From: Pseudomonas akapageensis
GTDB taxonomy: Bacteria; Pseudomonadota; Gammaproteobacteria; Pseudomonadales; Pseudomonadaceae
Reading direction: 5' to 3'
Length of the DNA: 64,000 nt
NCBI RefSeq assembly: GCF_011355085.1
Contig: NZ_VXCP01000002.1
Coordinates: forward strand, 186,001 to 250,000
Made by a program: the position numbers and the translations under genes. Under the pieces are notes generated by a model. That model had not been told where the DNA came from. It worked only from the letters and a program-made list of their open reading frames with translations, and did no database searches. The stretch's first letter is position 1. Each line of letters begins with the position of its first letter. Positions 45,723 through 53,989 of the stretch are shown here, one piece after another.

Positions 45723-46415
45723 ATGGCCTACACCATCAGCAACCAACCGCTGACCCTCGCCCAGTTCGACTTCATCCAGGACCAACTGGACAAGCACGCC
45801 GGGGAAACCTCCATCCGCAGCATCTCGGAACTCGACGGCTACTTCACCGCCATCATCTCCTACATCGAAGACATCCATTTCAACGACTGGTACGCCGCCT
45901 TCTGGGGAGGCGCCGAGCACCTGCCGAAGTGGAAAAGCGAACAGACCTACCAGCGTTTCTTCGACCTGCTGATCCAGCACATGAACCAGATCGCCACAAT
46001 GCTAGTGGACTACCCGGATGCCTACTCGCCGATCTTCAACCAGGCCGAAGATCGGGAAGGCCTCGACGTGGAAGACTGGTGCCTGGGCTATCAGCGCGGG
46101 GTCAATGTCGCCGGCGGCTGGGCGGACTTGCCCGAACACGAGAAGGGCTTGCTCGGCCTGATCACCATGCACACGCTCGGTCTGGATGTCATTTCCAAAG
46201 GCAAGGAAGACCCGGAGCAGGCGTTCAGCTCCGAAGAAGCCTTCATAGAAGTCATCAAGGTCGCCGCCGTGGGCCTGCATCAGTATTGGGCGCAACAGCG
46301 TACCGCTTCGCAAGCGATCACCCACGAGCCCGTGCGCGCCGAGCCCAAAGTAGGCCGCAACGACCCTTGCCCATGCGGCAGTGGAAAGAAGTACAAGCAG
46401 TGCTGCATGCGCTGA
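45723..46415 (+). CDS. UPF0149 family protein with SEC-C zinc motif (paralogue 1)
   Basis: 230 residues from ATG 45723. UPF0149/YecA-type helical domain with [35 protein letters not shown] and [20 protein letters not shown]. The C terminus is the SEC-C zinc-binding motif [20 protein letters not shown], as in SecA and YecA. YecA-like proteins associate with ribosomes and nascent chains. The exact role of this protein is unknown. A paralogue follows directly. Confidence 0.9.
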   Translation: MAYTISNQPLTLAQFDFIQDQLDKHAGETSIRSISELDGYFTAIISYIEDIHFNDWYAAFWGGAEHLPKWKSEQTYQRFFDLLIQHMNQIATMLVDYPDAYSPIFNQAEDREGLDVEDWCLGYQRGVNVAGGWADLPEHEKGLLGLITMHTLGLDVISKGKEDPEQAFSSEEAFIEVIKVAAVGLHQYWAQQRTASQAITHEPVRAEPKVGRNDPCPCGSGKKYKQCCMR

Positions 46416-46440
46416 CACGGCTCACCTTCTCACCACCCCC

Positions 46441-46490
46441 CTCGTCCCCACGCTCTGCGTGGGGATGCATCCGCAGACGCTCTGCGTCGT
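46441..46490. repeat. partial copy of the CGTTCCCACGC palindromic repeat
   Basis: Begins CTCGTCCCCACGCTCTGCGT, continues with AGACGCTCTGCGTCGT. A truncated copy of the element at 19162-19272, lying between the two UPF0149 genes. Confidence 0.8.
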
Positions 46491-46591
46491 CACCACCGTG
46501 CAGCGCGTCAGTTCAACCTTTCTTTTCAATACCGCGCAATGCTGCGAATGCGTAAAATCCCCCCGACATTTCACAAACAGGCCCCACCGAC

Positions 46592-47260
46592 ATGCAAATT
46601 TCAGATTTCGAACCCCTGGATAACGAAGAATTGCAGAAGGTGGACGACGTGCTCATGAAGCACGGCAACGACGACGCCATCCAGAACGCCTCCGAGCTTG
46701 ACGGCTTCTTCACCGCCATCGTCTCCGGCCCGGTCATGGTCATGCCCAGCCAATGGATGCCAGCTGTCTGGGGCGGCAAAGACAAAGAGCCCAAGTGGAG
46801 CAACCCCGCCCAGGCCGACCGCTTCTACAAACTGCTCATGCGCCACCTCAACTCCCTCGCTGCCGAGCTGATGGAATCCCCGGAAACCTTCGAAGCCGTG
46901 TTCCTGGAAAACCGTGAAAGCGGCAACGGCGAAATGATCGTCGACGAGTGGTGCATCGGCTACATGCGTGGCGTGGCATTGGTTGGCGGCTGGCAGGGCT
47001 TGCCGGCAGAGCAGGCTGCCCAGCTGGAAGCGATTGCCCTGCATGGCAAACAAGAGAACTTCGAACGGGTTGAAGCACTGACCCCCGACGAACTTCAGGC
47101 TTCGATCGATGCCATCGAGCCTGCGGTATTGGCGTTGCATGCCTACTACCTGGTGCAGCGTACGCCGCAGACTGTTCGCACTCGGGATGAGCGGGTAGGG
47201 CGCAATGATCCTTGCCCGTGTGGGAGTGGGAAGAAGTTCAAGCAGTGCTGTTTGCACTGA
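46592..47260 (+). CDS. UPF0149 family protein with SEC-C zinc motif (paralogue 2)
   Basis: 222 residues. Same layout as the upstream gene: [54 protein letters not shown] and the C-terminal [20 protein letters not shown]. The two proteins are clearly paralogous but diverged in the middle and separated by a REP fragment, indicating an old tandem duplication. Function unknown beyond the probable ribosome or nascent-chain contact of the SEC-C motif. Confidence 0.9.
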   Translation: MQISDFEPLDNEELQKVDDVLMKHGNDDAIQNASELDGFFTAIVSGPVMVMPSQWMPAVWGGKDKEPKWSNPAQADRFYKLLMRHLNSLAAELMESPETFEAVFLENRESGNGEMIVDEWCIGYMRGVALVGGWQGLPAEQAAQLEAIALHGKQENFERVEALTPDELQASIDAIEPAVLALHAYYLVQRTPQTVRTRDERVGRNDPCPCGSGKKFKQCCLH

Positions 47261-47276
47261 TCCAATGCGAGAAATA

Positions 47277-47295
47277 GTGTCAGCACTGCTGACAC
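47277..47295. repeat. 19-bp palindrome family, copy 1
   Basis: GTGTCAGCACTGCTGACAC, perfect around a central base, extended by AATA/TATT outside. 17 bases after the UPF0149-2 stop. May serve as a terminator stem; related copies follow at 47948, 48801 and 48847. Confidence 0.75.
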
Positions 47296-47373
47296 TATTG
47301 GCCAATAGAAGCCCTTGGGTGGCAGGTGATCCCGCGAACATTCTGTTTGCATAAAGGGCGAGGGGGTGGCATT

Positions 47374-47393
47374 GTAATGACGAGTGTCTTTAC
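47374..47393. promoter_or_regulatory. candidate autoregulatory operator of the RelBE-type pair
   Basis: Inverted repeat GTAATGAC-GAGT-GTCTTTAC with one mismatch, 16 bases upstream of the antitoxin start and overlapping the presumed -10 region. RelB-type antitoxins repress their own operons through such sites. Confidence 0.5.
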
Positions 47394-47408
47394 AGTGAGG
47401 ATCCAGCC

Positions 47409-47648
47409 ATGGCTTCCATCAATATCCGTATCGACGACGAACTCAAAGCCCGCGCTTACCGCGAGCTGGAACGGCTCGGCGTCACGCCTTCAGAACTCAT
47501 GCGTCAGGCTTTGCAGTATGTGGCTGAGCGCGGCCAGTTGCCGTTTCGCCCGGTGTTGATGACCGAGGACGATGAGGCCTTGATCGCCACCGTGCGCGAG
47601 CGTCTGTCAGCCCCGCAGCGCGTGAAGGTTACGCTGGATGATCTATAG
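47409..47648 (+). CDS. RelB/DinJ-family antitoxin
   Basis: 79 residues. The N-terminal ribbon-helix-helix (MASINIRIDDELKARAYRELERLGVTPSELMRQALQYV) binds DNA; the C-terminal half is toxin-binding. An AGGATCC Shine-Dalgarno-like segment lies upstream. It overlaps the toxin start by 11 bases, the usual coupling in this module type. Confidence 0.9.
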   Translation: MASINIRIDDELKARAYRELERLGVTPSELMRQALQYVAERGQLPFRPVLMTEDDEALIATVRERLSAPQRVKVTLDDL

Positions 47649-47940
47649 CCTTGAATTCGATGTGCGAGCATTGAAAGAATGGCACAAGTTAGGAGATACC
47701 GTCCGCCAGCAGCTCAAGAAAAAACTAGCTGAGATTTTGCTCAATCCGCGTATTGAAGCCAACCGTCTACACGCATTACCGGACTGCTACAAGATCAAGC
47801 TGCGCAGTAGCGGCTATCGGTTGGTGTACCAGGTGCTTGATCATGAGGTGGTGGTGTTTGTCGTGGCGGTTGATCGACGTGAGCGTGAGCAGGTTTATCG
47901 CAAGGCTGCCGAACGCTTCAAACAGGTCCCCGGTAAGTAG
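47638..47940 (+). CDS. RelE-family mRNA-cleaving toxin
   Basis: 100 residues. RelE fold features: YSLEFDVRALKEWHKLGDTVRQQLKKKL at the N terminus, basic strand YKIKLRSSGYRLVYQVLDHEVVVFVVAVDRREREQVYRKA with the conserved Arg and Tyr. Known family members cleave mRNA at the ribosome. Paired with the upstream RelB/DinJ antitoxin. Confidence 0.92.
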   Translation: MIYSLEFDVRALKEWHKLGDTVRQQLKKKLAEILLNPRIEANRLHALPDCYKIKLRSSGYRLVYQVLDHEVVVFVVAVDRREREQVYRKAAERFKQVPGK

Positions 47941-47947
47941 CGAAAAA

Positions 47948-47966
47948 GTCTCAGCACTGCTGAGAC
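47948..47966. repeat. 19-bp palindrome family, copy 2
   Basis: GTCTCAGCACTGCTGAGAC flanked by AAAA and TTTT, beginning 8 bases after the toxin stop. Works as a bidirectional terminator stem by appearance; shares arm sequence with copies 1, 3 and 4. Confidence 0.8.
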
Positions 47967-48047
47967 TTTTGCCTATGGCCCGATGAAAAAACTGAAGGCT
48001 TATCAAGCTCGTCATCGTTGCTCGAACCACGGATCAAGGTATAGCTA

Positions 48048-48749
48048 ATGCTGATCTTCAACTGCACACAAGCCGCCACCGACTTCTTCACTCGCGTGCA
48101 GAAGGGCAAGAAAATCACACCCGTGCAAACCCCGCCCTTTGCGCGAATAGAAGACGATGCCGCCGCGATGGCCCGGGACGGCATTGATGTCGCGCAAGCG
48201 GATCAGTGGCTGCTCCATGCCGCAGTCATAAGGCGCAAGCACGTGCTGGTCGCCATCCATGTCGACACTCGCTACATGATGTTCTTCAGCGACATGAAGA
48301 AAGCCAATGTCGAAGCCTTCCTGAACGATTTTTGCTCGCGCTGGATGGAAGGAATGCTCGGTCTTGCCATGCGTGACGGTGTGCTCGACTGGGTCGAAAT
48401 GCCTACCGCGGGTGAGCAGTTCATGGCTCATACCAGCGAGTTCGTCCTGTTCAAGCGTGGTGAGCGCAGTGCGCAGGGCCATATCAACGAAGCGCTGTGG
48501 ATGTTCGAGGACACCGTCCATGCAACGGGATGTTTGCCACCCGATGAGTTTGCAGTTGCGAGTTTCGATAACAAGATGAATGCCACGCCGCGGACCGGCA
48601 AAGCCCTCAAGGGCAAGTATTTCTACCCAGAAGAGGAAATGCTTGCTTGCTGGTTACAGAAATTCTGCGGGGTTACCGATGCGGGTGTGGCCAGGTTCAG
48701 GGAGCAGCGGTCAGCGTTGTGGCGGGAACGTTACCAAGCGTCGCACTAG
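48048..48749 (+). CDS. DUF6933-like protein
   Basis: 233 residues. The N terminus MLIFNCTQAATDFFTRVQKGKKITPVQ matches what I recall of DUF6933 proteins; the rest has no catalytic motif I recognise. No signal peptide or membrane segment. Context: between the RelBE pair and rof, followed by two 19-bp palindromes. Function unknown. Confidence 0.72.
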   Translation: MLIFNCTQAATDFFTRVQKGKKITPVQTPPFARIEDDAAAMARDGIDVAQADQWLLHAAVIRRKHVLVAIHVDTRYMMFFSDMKKANVEAFLNDFCSRWMEGMLGLAMRDGVLDWVEMPTAGEQFMAHTSEFVLFKRGERSAQGHINEALWMFEDTVHATGCLPPDEFAVASFDNKMNATPRTGKALKGKYFYPEEEMLACWLQKFCGVTDAGVARFREQRSALWRERYQASH

Positions 48750-48800
48750 TACCCCTGCGCCACATTTCTTTGAAGATTTTCAGGTCCGTAGGGTGAGTTT

Positions 48801-48825
48801 GTGTCACCACTGGTGTCACTTTTTT
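48801..48825 (+). terminator. 19-bp palindrome family, copy 3, with T-tract
   Basis: GTGTCACCACTGGTGTCAC (one mismatched pair) followed by TTTTTT, 52 bases after the DUF6933-like gene. The T-tract makes this copy a credible terminator. Confidence 0.75.
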
Positions 48826-48846
48826 GTTGCGGAGTTCTGGGCAATT

Positions 48847-48865
48847 GTCTCACCAGTGGTGAGAC
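48847..48865. repeat. 19-bp palindrome family, copy 4
   Basis: GTCTCACCAGTGGTGAGAC, perfect around a central G, followed by TTTCTC. Only 27 bases after copy 3 and 73 before the rof stop. Confidence 0.75.
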
Positions 48866-48937
48866 TTTCTCATCGCTGCGTTACGCTTCGTGAGCCAGGA
48901 ATCGCGGGGACGGGCAGACGTGAGCCATCCACCTCAA

Positions 48938-49243
48938 TCAAATTGCACAACTCCCACCCGCCAACTCCACCCGTCCAAAACTCGCCCCAGCGCCCAACGG
49001 CGTAATGGCCAACAACCGATCAAGCCGCACCTCCAACGCCCCGTCCGCACCTTCCAGGCACAGAAACTCTTCCTTGGTCGCAGACGTACGCGTGGTCACC
49101 GCCTTGGCCTCGAAGTCAGCCCCATCAACCAGTTCGACCTTCAAGCGATAACCATGCAGGCAGGCGATCTCCAGGTAGTCGTACAGGTCGCAGTTCATCG
49201 GCTGATACGCCTGCTGGGGTGGAGTCGTTTGGGGCTTGGTCAT
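48938..49243 (-). CDS. rof: Rho-binding antiterminator (Rof/YaeO family)
   Basis: 101 residues with AAGGAGACAGTC directly before the ATG. Core YQPMNCDLYDYLEIACLHGYRLKVELVDG and KEEFLCLEGADGALEVRLDRLLAI are the Rof pattern. E. coli Rof (YaeO) binds Rho and blocks its RNA entry. The N-terminal 12 residues and the C-terminal tail are less conserved. Convergent with the DUF6933-like gene. Confidence 0.88.
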   Translation of the reverse strand: MTKPQTTPPQQAYQPMNCDLYDYLEIACLHGYRLKVELVDGADFEAKAVTTRTSATKEEFLCLEGADGALEVRLDRLLAITPLGAGASFGRVELAGGSCAI

Positions 49244-49775
49244 GACTGTCTCCTTATTTCAAACCGAGCGAGCGCTGGGCGAAGTTCAAAGGCAACGTCG
49301 TGCGTCCATTCAAACCGAGCACAATTCAATGGCGGGTTTTAAATGAAAGACCATCCAGAATATAAACCCAAACCTTAAATCATACGCCGACCGAGTTGAG
49401 TCGGATAATTACCTCCTCGTTCCCGCGCTCCGCGTGGGAATGCATCCAGAGACGCTCTGCGTCGTGCTCTTTAGGTCGACGCAGAGCGTCTGGCACGGCA
49501 TTCCCACGCAGAGCGTGGGAACGAGATAGAGGTGACCCTTTTAACGGCTGCCGAAGGCTGCGGCTACATGGCTGCGGCTTGCCCCGAAGATAGCGCTTGC
49601 CCAGTGAGGGGCAAGACGGTATCTACAGCAGCCCACCGATTGCCCACTCAATCACTCCTTCAGAAATTACTCACTCCTTTCTCGGAAGCCGCCGGCTCCC
49701 TCATCCCAATGAATAGCTTGTTATATGGAAACCACCCATCCGGGTTATCCATAACAAAAACAAGGTCTCCCATTC
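49244..49775. other. intergenic region with a REP element
   Basis: 532 bases. Apart from the repeat at 49416-49525 I see no supported gene. After the repeat, GCTGCGGCTACATGGCTGCG and GCCCAGTGAGGGGCAAG resemble further degraded REP pieces. The 3' part must carry the promoter of the nitrilase operon. Confidence 0.55.
49416..49525. repeat. intergenic palindromic repeat, CGTTCCCACGC family
   Basis: CTCGTTCCCGCGCTCCGCGT at 49416 and its inverse complement ending GAACGAG at 49525, with inner arms AGACGCTCTGCGTCG and CGACGCAGAGCGTCT. Near-identical to 19162-19272. Confidence 0.88.
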
Positions 49776-50672
49776 ATGCCACAACCCGCCGAAGCCATCA
49801 GCCCTGTCCGCATCGCCGTCGTGCAATTCGACCCACAAGCCGGCCTGGAAAACTGCAAACACAACCTCTCCCATACCCTGCACCTGGCCAAGGAAGCCGC
49901 CGAAAACGGCGCCAACCTGATCGTCCTTCCCGAACTGGCCAACACCGGCTACGCCTTCAAAACCCGCAAAGAAGCCTTCGACCACGCCGAGTTCGTGCCC
50001 AACGGCCCAAGCGTGGAGGCCTGGCTGGAATTCGCCCGCCAACACCAGGTGTACCTGGCCGCCGGCCTGGCCGAACGCGACGGCATGAAAATATATGACA
50101 CAGCCGTACTGGTAGGGCCGGAGGGTTTCATCGGGCGGTATCGCAAAACCCACCTCTGGAATCAGGAAAAGCTCTGGTTCTCGACCGGTGACCTGGGGCT
50201 GCCGGTATTCGACACCCCCATAGGCCGCATTGGCCTGCTCATCTGCTGGGATATCTGGTTTCCTGAAGCCCCCCGCCTGCTCGCATTGCAGGGCGCAGAC
50301 ATCATCTGCAGCCTGAACAACTGGGTCTGGACGCCTCCGCCATTGTTCGACGCAACCGGCAAGTGCATGGCGTCCTACCTCACCATCACCGCCGCCCACG
50401 TCAACAACGTCTTCATCGCCGCCGCCAACTGCATCGGGACCGACCGCGGCGAGCGCTTCCTGGGCTGTTCCTTGATCGCCGGCACCAACGGCTGGCCCAT
50501 CAGCGAAGTGGCCTCGGCCGAGGAGCAAACCATCCTCTACGCCGACGTCGATCTCACTTGCGCACGTACCGCACCCATCTGGAACAGCCTCAACGACTTG
50601 CCCAGGGACCGCCGCACTGACCTGTACGGCGCCATGCTCGGCTATGACATGCACCCGCCACTGGCGCGTTGA
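49776..50672 (+). CDS. nitrilase-superfamily carbon-nitrogen hydrolase
   Basis: 298 residues. The catalytic triad is visible: Glu 53 in VLPELANTGY, Lys 124 in GRYRKTHLWN and Cys 157 in LLICWDIWFPE. The CWD sequence and overall length fit the amidase branch (carbamoylputrescine amidase/aliphatic amidase-like) rather than true nitrilases. Operon with a membrane protein and an asparaginase suggests breakdown of an amide or nitrogen compound. Substrate unknown. Confidence 0.88.
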   Translation: MPQPAEAISPVRIAVVQFDPQAGLENCKHNLSHTLHLAKEAAENGANLIVLPELANTGYAFKTRKEAFDHAEFVPNGPSVEAWLEFARQHQVYLAAGLAERDGMKIYDTAVLVGPEGFIGRYRKTHLWNQEKLWFSTGDLGLPVFDTPIGRIGLLICWDIWFPEAPRLLALQGADIICSLNNWVWTPPPLFDATGKCMASYLTITAAHVNNVFIAAANCIGTDRGERFLGCSLIAGTNGWPISEVASAEEQTILYADVDLTCARTAPIWNSLNDLPRDRRTDLYGAMLGYDMHPPLAR

Positions 50673-50683
50673 GGAGGTGGGTC

Positions 50684-51907
50684 ATGAACAACCCGATCAA
50701 CAAGTCATCGCCCCAGGCATTTGATGCGTCGTCCGATATCATCATCGTGACCCTTGTCCTGGTCACTGCACTCTGCATCTTCGGTGTGACCTCGTTCACC
50801 GGCGCCTCCTCGCCAACGGCCTGGTGGCCAAGCTATGCCGACATGATGGACAGCCTCCATCACCCCTTCGCCTGGTGGCGCTGGGTGCTGGGTGATATCA
50901 GCGAAGTTGCCTTCTACAAACACGAGTTCGCCTCCATCGGCCTGCTAGCCGGCGCCGGCATTGCGTGGTGGGCGAATCGCACCGGCAAGGCGTGGCAAGG
51001 GTTCGCGATTTGTTATGGAACCGGATTGTGGCCCTGGGTGATCACCAGCTCCTTGCTGGGGCTGGTACTCAGCAATCTGCTCTGGGGCTGGACCCTCTTC
51101 GAAGGGGACTGGCAGCCGACATTCGTCGCCTTCGTGTCCTTGCCGGCCGCCATGGTGTTGCTGTACGGGCGGGGCTGGCGGGTCGCGATCAATGGGGCAA
51201 TCATGGGGGCAGTATTGGTTACCCCGTGGTGCCTGCTGATCGTCAATGGGTTGTGCAAACCGTTGGGTCTACCGGTCGTAATCGGTAATGTTTCCGGCAT
51301 GGCAATCGCCAGTGTCCTGGCATTTATCCTGTGCCGGTGGATACCCGCCCTGGTAACGACGCCAAGCCTGCACGGGGCATCGAAAGACGCACCACAGACA
51401 AGCGCCGAACCCACCTCGAATGCCCCAACGAACTACGGCATCGCCTGGACACTGCGGCGAATCCTCGCTGACTTCTCCGAAGCCCCATTTTTCGGCAACG
51501 AACTGGCCAGCCTCGGTTTGCTGCTCGGTGCATTGCTCGCCTACGCGCTCAACCCGGCCAGCCCGGCCTACGGCTCAGGCTGGCTGCTGGAAATGATCGC
51601 CGCCCAGGCACTGGCCTCGGCCATTGGCGTGATCGTCTGGCGCCGCCAATGGATCAAACTCGGCTGGTACCCCACCTACATCCCCATCGTCTCCGTCGCC
51701 CCTGCCGCCGTGCTGACCCTCGGCGGCAGCTTCCCCGTCATCGCCCTGAGCGCCCCCCTCGGCGCCCTGATCGCACCGCCACTGGCCGCCGCCATCAGCC
51801 GCCGCTTGCCTGACTGGGTGCATGGCTACGTCGGCAATGTGATCTCCATGGCCATCAGCACGGTGTTCATCATTCCCTTTATTGGCTTGATCGTGGGGAG
51901 CTTCTGA
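50684..51907 (+). CDS. internally duplicated polytopic membrane protein
   Basis: 407 residues from ATG 50684, with GAGGAGGTGGGTC upstream, 11 bases after the nitrilase stop. About ten hydrophobic segments in two related halves: WRWVLGDISEVAFYKHEFAS / IGLLAGA (about 67-95) corresponds to LRRILADFSEAPFFGNELAS / LGLLLGA (about 262-290). A soluble Ser/Thr/Pro-rich linker (about 230-255) joins them. I do not recognise the family. Its place between an amidase and an asparaginase makes it a candidate transporter. Confidence 0.8.
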   Translation: MNNPINKSSPQAFDASSDIIIVTLVLVTALCIFGVTSFTGASSPTAWWPSYADMMDSLHHPFAWWRWVLGDISEVAFYKHEFASIGLLAGAGIAWWANRTGKAWQGFAICYGTGLWPWVITSSLLGLVLSNLLWGWTLFEGDWQPTFVAFVSLPAAMVLLYGRGWRVAINGAIMGAVLVTPWCLLIVNGLCKPLGLPVVIGNVSGMAIASVLAFILCRWIPALVTTPSLHGASKDAPQTSAEPTSNAPTNYGIAWTLRRILADFSEAPFFGNELASLGLLLGALLAYALNPASPAYGSGWLLEMIAAQALASAIGVIVWRRQWIKLGWYPTYIPIVSVAPAAVLTLGGSFPVIALSAPLGALIAPPLAAAISRRLPDWVHGYVGNVISMAISTVFIIPFIGLIVGSF

Positions 51908-51942
51908 ATGCCCGCCCATTTGACGACAGACAGGACACCGAC

Positions 51943-52932
51943 ATGACCCTGCCCAAACTGTCCATCGGTGCCCTTGGAGGCACCGTCAGCATGCAAGCGA
52001 AAAGTGCAGGCGAAGGTGTGACGCCTGCGGTAACTGGGGAGGCGATGCTTGCCTCGCTGCCGGAATTGACTGAGCTCGCGTTGATCAACGTGGAGACGCT
52101 TTGCCTGTTGCCCAGCGCCTCGCTGGACTTCGAGCAACTGCTGAGCGTATTGCGCTGGGCGAAGGCGCAGGTCGAGCAGGGAGCCACTGGCGTGGTGCTG
52201 ACCCAAGGCACCGACACGCTTGAGGAAAGCGCTTACTTTCTGGACCTGCTCTGGGATCTGGATGCGCCGCTGGTGATGACGGGCGCCATGCGCTCGGCCT
52301 CACAGGTTGGTGCCGACGGGCCGGCCAATTTGATGGCGGCGATCAAGGTGGCGTTGGATAAGAACAGCCGCCGGCGTGGGGTGCAGGTTGTGATGAACGA
52401 CCAGGTTCATGCGGCGGCTTGGGTGCGGAAGTCTGATGCGTTGGCGGTGGATGCGTTTACGTCGCCGTTGTTTGGTCCGGTTGGGGTGATGGTGGAAGGG
52501 CGGGTTCAGTATCTGAGCGAGCCGCCACTTGAGCGAATGACATTGCCTTATCCCGGCAAGACACATCATCGGGTGGCATTACTGGAAGCTGTATTGGGTG
52601 CAGATATTCAGTTGCTCGAACAGATCGTCAGGCTGGGTTATGACGGACTGGTGATCGCCGGGTTTGGTGCCGGTCATGTGGCTGCGCAATGGGCCGAGCG
52701 TATTGGGCGAATTGCGGAAAAGCTGCCGGTGGTGATTGCTTCGCGTACGGGCTCGGGAACGACAGCGCAGCACTCGTATGGCTTTGTGGGTGGGGAGATG
52801 GATTTGCAGGGTAGGGGAGCTGTGATGGCTGGGTTTCTCTGCCCGCGGAAGAGTCGGATTCTGCTTTGGTTGTTGATCGGGTGTGGGATGCAGCGGAAGG
52901 TCAGAGAGTGTTTCTCAAACGTCCCGCTGTAG
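51943..52932 (+). CDS. asparaginase family protein
   Basis: 329 residues. The first active-site Thr 14 is in GALGGTVSM and the second, Thr 90 with Asp 91, in VVLTQGTDTLEESAYFLDL; MTGAMRSASQVGADGPANL and ASRTGSGTT follow. It hydrolyses asparagine or a related amide. The extreme C terminus (about the last 12 residues, KVRECFSNVPL) runs to the junction with a FitA-like relic. No signal peptide, so it is cytoplasmic. Confidence 0.9.
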   Translation: MTLPKLSIGALGGTVSMQAKSAGEGVTPAVTGEAMLASLPELTELALINVETLCLLPSASLDFEQLLSVLRWAKAQVEQGATGVVLTQGTDTLEESAYFLDLLWDLDAPLVMTGAMRSASQVGADGPANLMAAIKVALDKNSRRRGVQVVMNDQVHAAAWVRKSDALAVDAFTSPLFGPVGVMVEGRVQYLSEPPLERMTLPYPGKTHHRVALLEAVLGADIQLLEQIVRLGYDGLVIAGFGAGHVAAQWAERIGRIAEKLPVVIASRTGSGTTAQHSYGFVGGEMDLQGRGAVMAGFLCPRKSRILLWLLIGCGMQRKVRECFSNVPL

Positions 52933-53168
52933 GTCGCATTAATTTCGACGATCAACTCGAAGCGCGATTAGGCAATCGGGCAGCGTTGCTTGGTCGTACC
53001 ATGAAGGAAGAGGCTCTCGACAATTTACGTTCGGCATTGTCGATCGAGCCTTTCATGGCAGGCTCTTTAGTCGATGCTATCCGAGCCCGCATAGTCCCTT
53101 TGAGCGGCATAAAGCTGGAGAATGCACCTCGCGACCCCTTGCGTGATCCGGTGGATTTGGGTGAATAA
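52930..53168 (+). pseudogene. FitA/StbC-type antitoxin remnant without its toxin
   Basis: The frame ending at 53166-53168 encodes INFDDQLEARLGNRAALLGR, then TMKEEALDNLRSAL and VDAIRARIVPLSGIKLENAP, matching the ribbon-helix-helix and the C-terminal tail of FitA/plasmid-stability antitoxins. The recognisable part starts exactly at the asparaginase stop and has no credible start codon; an in-frame ATG at 52866 lies inside the asparaginase gene. No PIN-domain toxin follows. I read it as a truncated relic; a hybrid protein starting at 52866 is the alternative. Confidence 0.6.
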
Positions 53169-53882
53169 CTATTCTCGCACCAGCCGCAGATTTTTTTCGT
53201 ACAGCGAATGCGTGAATGTCTCGGAGTCATCCGCCAAGTGACAGCGCCTATGGCAGTTTGGGCAAAGTGCGACAGCATTGCTGGTGCAGTCACTGCCTTT
53301 AGCCTTCAGCGGGCGAACATGATGGACTTCGAGAAACGGTCTGCCGTCAGCTAATTTGAATGGAGCCGGGTCGCCACAGCCTTCGCAGATCCCCTTGGCA
53401 TTTTGTAGTATCCAAGCCTTAACCAAAGGATCTCTTAGAAAAACCGAAGCCTCTCGGAGGGAGCGAATTGGTTTTTTGATGCCCGCCGGAGTACTGCTGA
53501 GCTCCAACAGCATCAGCTTGGCGACTTTAGCTTCAAGAACTTCCTCGCTTTCAGTAGCCTCATAATCATCGACAACCAACGCACCACCGGCCTGCAAAAA
53601 GCCCATGATGGTGGCTTTGGTCTGCGTTCCGACGTTGCCTCTAGGGGGATACCCTTTGATCCACTCCAGGCATAGCTCAGCCAGCACGGCCGAGATATTT
53701 TGCATCCGAAACTCAACCGATCCAGGAGAGCGGCTTGCAAGCTGGCCATCACGCAGTTGGCGATTGAACTGAGCTTTGTTGAGCGGTTGACCACTTCGCT
53801 CTAACTCCAGCATTTCGAGGTAGATCGTCACGGAGGCAGCAAGCTCTGCATCTGTCCACTTCTCATTTCCTTGTGTAGTCAT
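53169..53882 (-). CDS. HNH endonuclease
   Basis: 237 residues from ATG 53880-53882 (a TTG at 53915 is a less likely start). The C-terminal HNH/zinc domain reads CEGCGDPAPF, FLEVHHVRPLKAKGSD and NAVALCPNCHRRCH: two CxxC pairs and the HH catalytic core. The N-terminal 150 residues are helical and without a known domain. HNH proteins of this build include McrA-like restriction enzymes. It stops right next to the antitoxin relic and marks the left side of the accessory island. Confidence 0.87.
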   Translation of the reverse strand: MTTQGNEKWTDAELAASVTIYLEMLELERSGQPLNKAQFNRQLRDGQLASRSPGSVEFRMQNISAVLAELCLEWIKGYPPRGNVGTQTKATIMGFLQAGGALVVDDYEATESEEVLEAKVAKLMLLELSSTPAGIKKPIRSLREASVFLRDPLVKAWILQNAKGICEGCGDPAPFKLADGRPFLEVHHVRPLKAKGSDCTSNAVALCPNCHRRCHLADDSETFTHSLYEKNLRLVRE

Positions 53883-53989
53883 CTCTATCCCGATGCTGAA
53901 AGATCGGGGAGACAATACTTGTAGGAAATTTCTCTGTCTAGCGAAGGGTCAGCACTTGGATGGCCCAAGAAAAAAGCATGATCACACTG

